Source of the DNA: Syngnathus acus
Taxonomy: Eukaryota > Chordata > Actinopteri > Syngnathiformes > Syngnathidae
Direction: 5' to 3'
NCBI RefSeq assembly: GCF_901709675.1
Contig: NC_051102.1
Coordinates: forward strand, 1,022,912-1,086,911
DNA length: 64,000 nucleotides
This document shows positions 12,194-22,500 of this stretch, piece after piece. Position 1 is the stretch's first letter. The number at the start of each line of letters is the position of its first letter. The notes under the pieces are model-generated. The model saw only the letters and a list, made by a program, of their open reading frames with translations. It was not told the DNA's origin and ran no database searches. The translations under genes and the position numbers were made by a program.

Positions 12194-12852
12194 GCTGAAG
12201 TTGAATGATCAAGTGTAAAATAGGCACCACCGCTTCTAAATGTGTTAATAAGTAAGTTGAAGCACAATTTCCGTCATATATGAAAGGCTTTTACTTCTGT
12301 AAACAAGTCAAGTGATGAGGTTTGTCCCTGAACATGTTAATTGGCTAACCAGACAACCTTCTTTTTTTGTCGCAGTGCCAGTTTTCTATTGGCATTTGGC
12401 TGAAATAAGGTCGGCTCCAACTATTAAATTAAAAAAGGTGGGGAGAGTGGTTTTGGAGGGGGGGGCTTGCAGAGCTTGCGGCAGAACCTAGCCCAACTCT
12501 GCCAAGTCGCAAACATTAGCATGGAATTATTCTGACAGCTGCTGCACTTCAATTAACAGAATGTAATGCGCACCAGAGAAATATTATTAGTAGCAGGCGT
12601 AGGGACTGTACAATTTAGAGGCATAAACAAGAAAACATTCTTGCATTCAGTATTGAAAGTGGGCTCAGTCCAAGTAAATTCACTCACTCATTGTTATCTT
12701 TCTTTGCTGATATTATTCACAGGAGCTGCCTCATTGATTTTTTTTCTGGTGGCTGTATTCTTTCCCTAGTTTGTTTCTTTTGAATGTTTGAACAAAGTGG
12801 TGTTAATGTTCTTGGGAGGAAGAAGGAGCCGCATGATGTGAGGGAGACAGTA

Positions 12853-13616
12853 CCGTTTTTCCGTGCATAATGCGCCCCCGTGCATAATACGCACCCTAAA
12901 AATAGTATGCCGATGCTGGAAAAAAGCCTGTACCCATGTATAATACGCACCAAAATTTTGACTCTTAAGTCCGTAAACGTAAAATTATTTCAGAAAAAAG
13001 ATCATCTTTGGGAACAACCGGATGTTATTCTGCCGGTCAGTATCACTGCGCATGCGCTAGCAAACTCGATAGCGAAGAAATGTTTCGGATTTGTGTAGGG
13101 TACATTGTGACAGCAAACGAGCAGGTGATCGAGCAAGCGTCTGATACGAGAGCATTGTGTTCGTATGGAGCGTGTTTGAAGTGAACAGCAGAGAAGAAAG
13201 GAACAAGGCAAAGTGTTGTGAAATAAAATATTACCTGTAATACGCATTTTGTTATTTGCTGATTGTATTAAACTATCGCATTCATTGTCAGTCAAGAAGA
13301 GAAGAGGACTATTATTAATTTATTAATTTTTCTGCCACTTCAATGACTTTCTTTTGAAATGCTATACTATAACTTGCTCTCTTAACCATCTTGATGAAAC
13401 TGCTAATTAAACTGTGAATTGAAACTAATAGGTAGAGAACTGAACTCTCGCTCTTTATATAGCTGACGTGTCTTGCGCATCCGTTCTGCGCATCGGATCC
13501 GAATTTCCGCCGCCGAGATTTTCTTCAAAAATTGTTGTACCCATGCATAATGCGCACCCCAGATTTTAGGACAATAAATTAATTAAATTTTGCGCATTAT
13601 GCACGGAAAAAGACGG
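12853..13616 (-). mobile_element. TA-flanked pogo-like non-autonomous element, family B copy 1
   Basis: Ends are CCGTTTTTCCGTGCATAATG and its inverse, flanked by TA (12851-12852, 13617-13618). Subterminal CATAATGCGCACC/CATAATACGCACC motifs repeat. On the minus strand there is a TATA-like box (TATATAAAG, near 13455) followed by a start and a 24-codon peptide beginning MVKRASYSIAFQKKVIEVAE. That peptide resembles the N-terminal DNA-binding region of pogo/Tigger transposases. A second open frame of 81 codons is shared with copy 2. The element is a deleted derivative that kept its promoter end. The mpp7 to mkx gap on its left (12194-12852) shows only presumed mpp7 3'UTR, with no clear signal. Confidence 0.75.
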
Positions 13617-13618
13617 TA

Positions 13619-16068
13619 ATTGCTTTCTTGGGGCTTCGACCTGCACCTGTGTGCTTTTAACCACACATAGGCGCACTGCAACGGTGGATTAGGCCTCGGA
13701 GATCATAAAAAAACATCAGTTGTTTGTTTTTTCTGCACTATGTCTTCAGTATTCAAAAGAGATGGAGGGGCGAGTTGCGCAATATGCCTGATCCCCAAAA
13801 GGCTCCAAACAATCTGTCAGAAGAACAGTCCCTCCATTGCCAGAAGCAAAGTCCCACCTCAGCAGAATGTGGCAGCCACGTAATTTCATCACAACATTGA
13901 CAATCTGCAGGCACCCTCTGAGATCACAACAGTGCCAGCGGACCAATCCAATAAAAAGCCTTCGTTTTATGTTCGCTGCAGCTTCTACTTCAAACGGGAC
14001 ACGCAAAACTATGATGTCAGTTGGGTTTGGATCATTTGGCTCAATCATGGAAATGACGGTTAAAAAGTATGAAAAAAATAAACAAGATTAATGTTAAACA
14101 ATATGTTCGTGATTGAATGACATTAAACACAACGTGGTGAAAGCGGGACCAGAAAGTGTCAAAGATCTTTTTTGTGTTGCAGAAGAATATTCACCGCTGT
14201 CGTCTGCTGTGAATGCTCGCATCAATTTAGGAAGATACAAGACCCAAATATGGAAGAAAGTAAAAGATCTCATAGAACGACTTCCACGTCTCTGGGAAGA
14301 CCCTTTACGAGATCCCTCAAGTTATCCCGCACCAAATTCATCCAACATACCGAAATGGGAGCAAGGTCATGATGGAACAGTAAAGACTGTTCCAAGAGTT
14401 ATTCCAACAACGTTGTACACGTAGAACTATGCAAAAAAAAAAAAATGGTGTCCATAAAGTGCAGAAACATAATTCATCACAATGAAGGTATACTCACAAT
14501 AATTTGCCAAAGGTCCTGTAATATCTCCCGAGATATAACGAGACTATCCAGAAAGCAAAATATACAAAGCCTGACCCGAACTTTAATCTACACATTTATC
14601 TTTGCCAAGAGCACTTTTTCCTATAATCTGTCCGATTTTCTTGAAACCCTCCCTGTACTATTTGTGCAGCTTTGACAATCAAAAGACAGCAAAGGGAACA
14701 GTACGACAGAGATTTTTTTTTTTTTTTGCATAAATGTGCTGACAGATGGGCACTTCAAATCAGTATCAAAGAAATTTGTTTTTTTCTGGAGGTGTTGCTT
14801 CGAATGGTGGTGACAGAAAACTGACAGCTGAGCAAATGCGCTATAAATGAACTCGTATGGAAAGTCTGCTTCTTATCCAGTTCTCAATAACCGATTTCAA
14901 CAGCATAAATGAGTTTATTAGACGGATTACACTTTCATGAGTGCAAGCAGCTGAATGTCAAAGAGTCACAGCAGGACATTTACAAGGACTCACTTCGATG
15001 CCTTTCCGTGACTCTTTCAATCTCGCTGCAGTCAACAGCCAGTTGTGCAAAATGTCCACGCAAACGTTTTGAGAAGGTCAAATTAAGTTCTTCTATAAAA
15101 GTGATATTTCGCATTAGATGCGTCCAAAAAATTCAACCTGAGAGCTGGATACCCCAAACAATTTGATCAACCCTTTAACAAAAAAAATGTTATGTTAAAG
15201 GTCACGGCCATGTTTTTTGTCTTCCGTTGAAACCTCAAGAACTGTTATGAACACATGAGATGTTCCAAATAAAACTGTCTCTTGTCTTCTCCCCAAGTTT
15301 TTTTCTTTATTTTAAATCCAGAAATTCGCATCCGAGGGAAGCTTTCAGTTCACTTTTTACTGTCATATATAATCACAGATTTTCCTTCTAGTTTTTTTTC
15401 CCCTAGATAAAAACAAATGGCTCCGATATAATCTATTGTCAACCAAACGTTTCTGTTTTTAATAAAATATCATCTGCAACTGAGTTTGTGTCTCTGTGCA
15501 ATGCGCACACACACAAACACACACACATTCAGTTTATGTACACTTCATTGCATCCCATCCATACAAAATATACTGTAAGTCTTTGCACAGTACTTTTTTT
15601 TTTTTATTGGTCTCCGGGATGTTAAAGGTGGGTGTGTTTCCAGCTAATATCAACACACAAGCCAGGGAACATGTCGATGAGGGACGGGACTAAATGGTGT
15701 GTAATAGCATGTAGCCGTCTGACAACTGCAGAGGAATGTGAGAGGAGGAATTTATAGCTGGAGAACAGGGATGCATCTGCTCCATGTGTTTTTTAGCTTG
15801 GTTAGCAGTCACAACTGGAATTCAATACTGCTAAACTATCAACCAGGAAGTAAATTATTGAAAGACGCTTAGTCTAATAGATAAATAAATAAATCACAAA
15901 TAAATAAATAAATCACCAATAAATAAATAAATAAATAAATAAATAGATAAATAAATAATTTATTGTCTTTATCGTCAATATTGTATTAAATGTGATTAGA
16001 TTCTAATGTTGCATGTCAAGGCCTTTTTTTGAAAGAATATTAGGATATTTCAAAAGTTATACTGTATA
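13619..16068. other. Intergenic stretch without recognised genes
   Basis: Open frames near 13746-14048 and 14113-14424 are short, match no family I know and have no splice context. A (TAAA)n tract runs from about 15879 to 15958 and a short CA-rich tract from 15505 to 15530. Nothing else stands out. Confidence 0.6.
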
Positions 16069-16319
16069 CAGTAATCCGTCGTTTATCGCGGATAATTGGT
16101 TCCAAGACCACATATGTGAAAATCCGCAAAGTAGTGTCACCCTTTTTTTTAACATACATACATTGTTTGTGTATCAATAAGTGTATATTAAACCATATAA
16201 GTGCATATGTTATCATTAGAACATCAAATAATTCTTTCAAACATGTAAATATTATATTGATATGTAGTAAATGACATGCAGAAAATAATGTACTATAAAT
16301 AATATAAATATGATACGTA

Positions 16320-17975
16320 CAGTGCCTTGTGAAAGTATTCGGCCCCCTTGAACCTTTCAACATTTCGCGACATTTCAGGCTTCAAATATAAAGATATAAA
16401 ATTTTAATTTTTTGTCAAGAATCAACAAGTGGGACATAATCGTGAAGTGGAACGAAATTTATTGGATAATTTAAACTTTTTTAACAAATAAAAAACTGAA
16501 AAGTGGGGCGTGCAATATTATTCGGCCCCTTTACTTTCAGTGCAGCAAACTCACTCCAGAAGTTCAGTGAGGGTCTTTGAATGATCCAATGTTGTCCTAA
16601 ATGACTGATGATGATAAATAGAATGCACCTGTGTGTAATCAAGTCTCCGTATAAATGCACCTGCTCTTTGATAGTCTCAGGGTTCTGTTTAAAGCGCAGA
16701 GAGAACCATGAAGACAAAGGAACACACCAGGCAGGTCCGAGATACTGTTGTGGAGAAGTTTAAAGCCGGATTTGGATACAAAAAGATTTCCCAAGCTTTA
16801 AACATCTCAAGGAGCACTGTGCAAGCAATTATATTGAAATGGAAGGAGTACCAGACCACTGCAAATCTACCAAGACCCGGCCGTCCCTCCAAACTTTCAT
16901 CTCAAACAAGGAGAAGACTGATCAGAGATGCAGCCAAGAGGCCCATGATCACTCTGGATGAACTGCAGATAACTACAGCTGAGGTGGGAGAGTCTGTCCA
17001 TAGGACAACAATCAGTCGTGCACTGCACAAATCTGGCCTTTATGGAAGAGTGGCAAGAAGAAAGCCATTTCTCAAAGATATCCATAAAAAGTCTCGTTTA
17101 AAGTTTGCCACAAGCCACCTGGGAGACACACCAAACATGTGGAAGAAGGTGCTCTGGTCAGATGAAACCAAAATCGAATTTTTTGGCCACGATGAAACCA
17201 AAATTGAACTTTTTGGCCACAATGCAAAACGATATGTTTGGCGTAAAAGCAACACAGCTCATCACCCTGAACACACCATCCCCATTGTCAAACATGGTGG
17301 TGGCAGCATCATGGTTTGGGCCTGCTTTTCTTCAGCAGGGACAGGGAAGATGGCTAAAATTGATGGGAAGATGGATGGAGCCAAATACAGGACCATTCTG
17401 GAAGAAAACCTGTTGGAGTCTGCAAAAGACCTGAGACTGGGATGGAGATTTATCTTCCAACAGGACAATGATCCAAAACATAAAGCCAAATCTACAATGG
17501 AATGGTTCACAAATAGACGTATCCAGGTGTTAGAATGGCCAAGTCAAAGTCCAGACCTTTAATCCAATCGAGAATCTGTGGAAAGAGCTGAAGACTGCTG
17601 TTCACAAACGCTCTCCATCCAACCTCACTGAGCTCAAGCGGTTTTGCAAGGAAGAATGGGCAAGAATTCCAGTCTCTCGATGTGCAAAACTGATAGAGAC
17701 ATACCCCAAGCGACTTGCAGCTGTAATTGCAGCAAAAGGTGGCGCTACAAAGTGTTAGCGCAAGGGGGCCGAATAATATTGCACGCCCCACTTTTCAGTT
17801 TTTTATTTGTTAAAAAAGTTTAAATTATCCAATAAATTTTGTTCCACTTCACGATTGTGTCCCACTTGTTGTTGATTCTTGACAAAAAATTAAACTTTTA
17901 TATCTTTGTTTGAAGCCTGAAATGTCGCGAAATGTTGAAAGGTTCAAGGGGGCCGAATACTTTCGCAAGGCACTA
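16320..17975 (+). mobile_element. Tc1/mariner element with long (~200 bp) terminal inverted repeats
   Basis: Left end CAGTGCCTTGTGAAAGTATT mirrors the right end ACTTTCGCAAGGCACTA, with TA on both flanks. The inverted repeats extend about 200 bp and carry the GGCCGAATAATATTGCACGC-type inner boundary at both ends, as in many fish Tc1 elements. It encodes one damaged transposase. Confidence 0.9.
16708..17758 (+). pseudogene. Tc1 transposase, frameshifted
   Basis: The intact part (16708-17562, 284 codons) has paired helix-turn-helix DNA-binding domains and a GRPSKLS hinge. It then has the first catalytic Asp (WSDETKIE) and the second (QDNDPKHK). An in-frame 30-bp tandem duplication (17161-17220) repeats the segment around the first catalytic Asp, giving DETKIEFFGH then DETKIELFGH. 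After SQSPDL at 17560 a one-base shift gives a premature stop. The remainder, with the third catalytic Glu motif (NPIENLW) and the conserved C-terminus, continues in another frame to 17758. The element is inactive as it stands. Confidence 0.9.
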
Positions 17976-17995
17976 TATGTGACATTTGTATATGC

Positions 17996-18215
17996 AGCTA
18001 AAGTGTACATACTGTAAATATGGTTTTAGAACTCTTATTATTATAACATTTTTTTTATAAAAAGGTGCAAGTGTACATACTGTAAATATGTTTTTAGAAC
18101 TCTTATTATTATAACAATTTTATAACAAGGTACAATACTGTAAATATGTTTTTAGAACTCTTATTATTGTAACAACTTTTTTTATAAAAAGGTACAAGTG
18201 TATGTACTGCAATTG
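17996..18215. repeat. About 70-bp tandem repeat, 3 copies
   Basis: Units share the core TACTGTAAATATGTTTTTAG followed by AACTCTTATTATTATAACA and an AAAAGGTACAAGTG-type spacer. They lie between the Tc1 element and the right end of its host MITE. Confidence 0.8.
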
Positions 18216-18745
18216 TGTGGACACTCCCTGCCTTCTAGCGTGTGGGCAACTTTCGTGCCATAATTCCTCAATTTAGAAGGTTTATTTTGAATTTGTGATT
18301 TTTTTTTAAATTTATTTTGGAAAAAAATCCGCGATGTACTGAATCGAACCGCGATGTAGCGAGGGATTACTGTACTCTCAAATTGATGAGGGTATTCTGC
18401 TCTACTTTGCCCTCTGAACCTTTGACTAGTTCATTCAGAAATTAACATAGAAGCTAGCCACAAAAACATTTTACTGAGCTGAAAAAGATATCTATTTTTC
18501 AATTACACCCGTCCGTTCATCCAACCATGGCAGCTAGAAGTGGAGCGAAACCCTGCACACAAAAACATCACGCCCCTCAATTTTACAAGAATGGAACAAG
18601 AGGAACACAATCTTCCTTCTTAATAACATTAAGTTCTCCCACAATAAATCAGAACAATTTGTTTTCTCTTATTTGTTGATTTCACAATGTGTCACATTGC
18701 TATGATGTCACACGATTACACCACACACTTCTCGCCATCCTGCCT

Positions 18746-18770
18746 ACACACACACACACACACACACACG
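18746..18770. repeat. (CA)n microsatellite
   Basis: About 12 CA units. The rest of 18375-19575, up to the mkx start, shows no recognised element and presumably contains the mkx promoter and 5'UTR. Confidence 0.9.
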
Positions 18771-19575
18771 TGCAAGTCACTGTCGAGCGTGGTAACACGA
18801 GCCAAGTCAGTCCCAAACCATACTGAAATGATATGTCCCACTTCATGGAAAGAGCTCCCAAAAATTGTGCAGACTGCAGACATTGCAAAAGATTTGCAAC
18901 CCCTAAACCCCACTGCACATGGTTGCGCACAAAATAAGCAGCACTTGCCGAGGATAGGATGAGCAAAGCCAGTGCTATTTTTCCAGCGCTGGTGTTGACA
19001 TTACTATGGCCCAATTTGCTCTGGAAAGCAGGATTCGCTTGCTGGCATGCAGCACCGCTTGGTGGTTTTGCTGGTTATTAGGAAACTTGTAATTCCAGCT
19101 CCCGAATCCCCTGGTAAAACATGCAATGTTATTTGCTGACACGATTGTTGGTCAAACCGCAAGCTGCGAGAGGCTGGTATGCCTCATGTAGAAAATATGA
19201 GATCATGCTCAACAGCAGACAGAATCTAATAACCACGTTTGCCATGCAATAGTTTGCATATCTTGGGCCGCTCCTGCCGCTGCTCAGCGAGGGTTCCCCT
19301 CACGGTCCTGATTGGATGGTGGGAGGACCAATGGGCAGGAGTGAAACAAGTTATCCGAACTCTCCAAAGTGCTGCTCAACAAAACCAGATGACATCCACT
19401 GACTTTTCAAACATTTTTCACTCTGTAACTGACGTGCTCCAGAGTAAAGCCCGAGGACTATTTTGATCATTTTGTTGACTTGAACTTCATCCAGGATGGG
19501 AGCCTACCACAGCTATTTATTTCTGTAAATCGACAGATGCACCTGTTGGTTTAGGGGAAATCTGCTTGCTTGAGG

Positions 19576-22500
19576 ATGAACTCAGTTGTTGGGATGGCAT
19601 CTGATACTCTTCTTCATTTGGAGGATGAACAGAGGAGTAGACTGAATTGTGTAGCTCACAGCAGCTTAGCTAGCCGTCAGAATGCAGAACTGCTGCGATA
19701 CCAGGAGACTGCTGAAGACGACTCCTCCAAGTACAGAAGATATGGGTAGGCATAGCAGCGATATTTTGATCAGCTTTTACCAAATTTAGAGCCAACATTT
19801 TGGTACATTTGATTATGTTGCGCACTGCTAGAGTCTGAGTTTCTGAAATTCTCCAGATCTCGCTTGGGTGGGGTCAAAGTTCGCCACAAGAGACAGGTAC
19901 TGCAGGACATGGCCCGGCCTCTCAAACATTGGCTGTACAAACACCGGGACAACCCGTACCCCACCAAGACCGAGAAGGTTCTGCTCGCTCTGGGCTCCCA
20001 TATGACTCTCGTACAGGTGAGGCCGGTCAGTGGAGAAATTTCAGGCAAAATGTTAGCTTGTCTTCATTTTTTTCACCATCCAACTCTGTTTAGGTGTCAA
20101 ACTGGTTTGCCAATGCTCGGCGGAGGCTGAAGAACACGGTTAGGCAGCCAGACTTGAGCTGGGCCCTAAGAATCAAACTGTATAATAAATACATCCAGGG
20201 AAATGCTGAGAGACTGAGTGTATGCAGCGATGACACCAACTCAGAGGGTGAGCCAAATTTTTTAAAATGATTTCATGCCAAACAACTGCCCACAGGCAAA
20301 AAAAAAAAGTTTTTGTCCATGTGCTTTGCTGCAGATGATGACTGTCCATTACAAACGCCCATCTGTTCATCAGACTTAGGAAGATCCTCATCCCACATGT
20401 GTGGGATAAAGAACCAGGGTGGCGTGCTCACCATGGCCGACCCGGCCAACAGCGACGACGGCACCTCGCCGCCGTCAAAGTACAAGAGCAGCTTGCTGAA
20501 TCGTTACCTGAACGACACCCTGCGGCACATGATGGCGGGCAAGGCGGATGGCGTCGCCCTAAAAAGGCGGAACCACTCCGAGTCCTTCAGTTCAAACGAG
20601 TGCGACAGAGACGCTGTGTCCCCAGCGTCCTCCTATGACACAGACACCAACTTCATCTACCAAATGGGTAAGAGACTCCAAAGCGTCACACACCGCTGGT
20701 GGAGCTAGGGTTTTTTTTCTTAGGGGGGTGGGGGCAAGGGGTGGCCAAGGGAGTTCCTCAAAAAAAAAAATCCAAAGCCCAGAAATTATTTTAAAAATAC
20801 TGATACAAATTCAAAATGTAGACAACTAATTTAAGAAAATAAATAAAATAATCTCAGTTAGCTCATTTTGTGACCTGAATACTTTCTGCCGTGCTTAAAT
20901 GCCTGCCTAGTTAAATATTTATTTTTCAGTAGAAAAGTTTAAAAAAAGTTCAGAAGTGATGGGAGAAAAAGTGGTCAGTAGAATTAATACAACATTAAAC
21001 GATTAACAATTGAGACATCCTGCTGCCTTTTATGATAAACCAAACACTCAGAGCCAGATTTTTTTTCATGAACATTACTAAAAATGTCCTGCAAACACAC
21101 AAATCCGTCATATAAAGTTTGGATGGAATTGGAGCTGGCTTCGTCTACTGCAAATATAATTTCCATACGCAACAATGTGCCATTTGTTCCGCTTGAGCTT
21201 CTTGCCATGGTGGAAATGTCCAGTTGGGCCTCGACAATTACAGAATGTCTGAGATTTTATTTTTCCCAGAGTGAGAAATGAAAAACTCAGCCAAAATATC
21301 AAGAAATAGAGCAGTTTGTCAGCAGGGCACACAAACAAGTGACAACTCGACATTGAAAGAACGCAGCTCAAGAGCATTAATATCCATTTGGCTCCATCCC
21401 AGTTGCTTTCTGCCCGAGTCGTGTAAACGCTGGCTGCCTGTTTCTCTCCATCCTGGATTCCTTTTCACGCTCATTGAAAAGTTACATTTCTATAATTGTG
21501 AAACCACTATTCATTTCTTACAGCAATGCATTAAGTTCCGATTTTATTACACTCAGCTTCCCTGAAAACAAATAAATTTTTCCAGTCGCACGAGTGTTGG
21601 TGAAGTTATGGTCTGTGAAAACACTTAAACTTCAGCAACCTCCAGTTCAACCTCAGACTGACATTTGAACCGATAATGTGAATTATAAACAGCATCATAA
21701 AAGATATGCAGAGCCATTAGCAGAAAAGCAAACTTATATTATTCATTCTTTTTTTATTTCACGACAATGTCGTTCCATTGAGAGACCACCTCTGAGGCCT
21801 AATGATCATAATTTGGATAATCACATTGTAAAAAAATCCCTCACTGATATTCACTACTCGTTTTGCTTTTATGGTTAAAGCGTCACTGTACTCACGGCAA
21901 ATGTAAAAAAGAAAAGATTGATCAGCCCCTGCCAGGATAAAAACAGGATCAAGTATTGATGAATCATTTTTGCATCACTCTTCTATGAAACGCAAAAAAA
22001 ATAAAACACTCAGAGAAAATATTATTTGAATTTTTTTTATCAGCTGTAATTCTGATGATTTCGACATTTGAGAAAGCCAAAAGATGCCAGTGAATTCATT
22101 TATGACTTATTGTTAGTGTAAATAAGAGGCTAAAGTTAGCCGCTGGTTCACTTAGCCTAGCAAAACAATGAAAGCCAACCGCAATTCTTTACACCGCAAG
22201 GAACATGTAAACAACACACATTTTGTAAAAAAATAAAATAAAATAAAAAAATGTTAGCGCGTTAAAAAAAAGCTCGTTAGCTCGTGGTCACATAGCGCCA
22301 TATCAACTCGGCACTGACTCAAGGGTAATATGTAAAAGTCTTCCCCTAAACATGTCAGTTAATGCACCTCAAATCATATTTCCTTTGGCCTATTCTGCGC
22401 TTTCTTGAACTAATTACCCACTGAAATGTTTGTGAACACTTTTAATGTATCCCTGCTGCTCATATGATGACTTTTTTGCGACTCCTCTACGTAACTGAAG

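Larger units (their letters stand above)
16069..18372. mobile_element. TA-flanked MITE (CAGTAATCC ends) split by a Tc1 element
   Basis: The left end CAGTAATCCGTCGTTTATCGCGG and the right end GCGATGTAGCGAGGGATTACTG are imperfect inverted repeats between TA dinucleotides (16067-16068 and 18373-18374). The Tc1 element at 16320-17975 and a tandem repeat fill the interior. The same right terminus is embedded in the family A elements near 2950-2991. Confidence 0.7.

Noticed and set aside
13746-14424. Three 84-103 codon frames between mpp7 and mkx
   Set aside because: No recognisable domain, no splice context and no clear codon signature; treated as chance.
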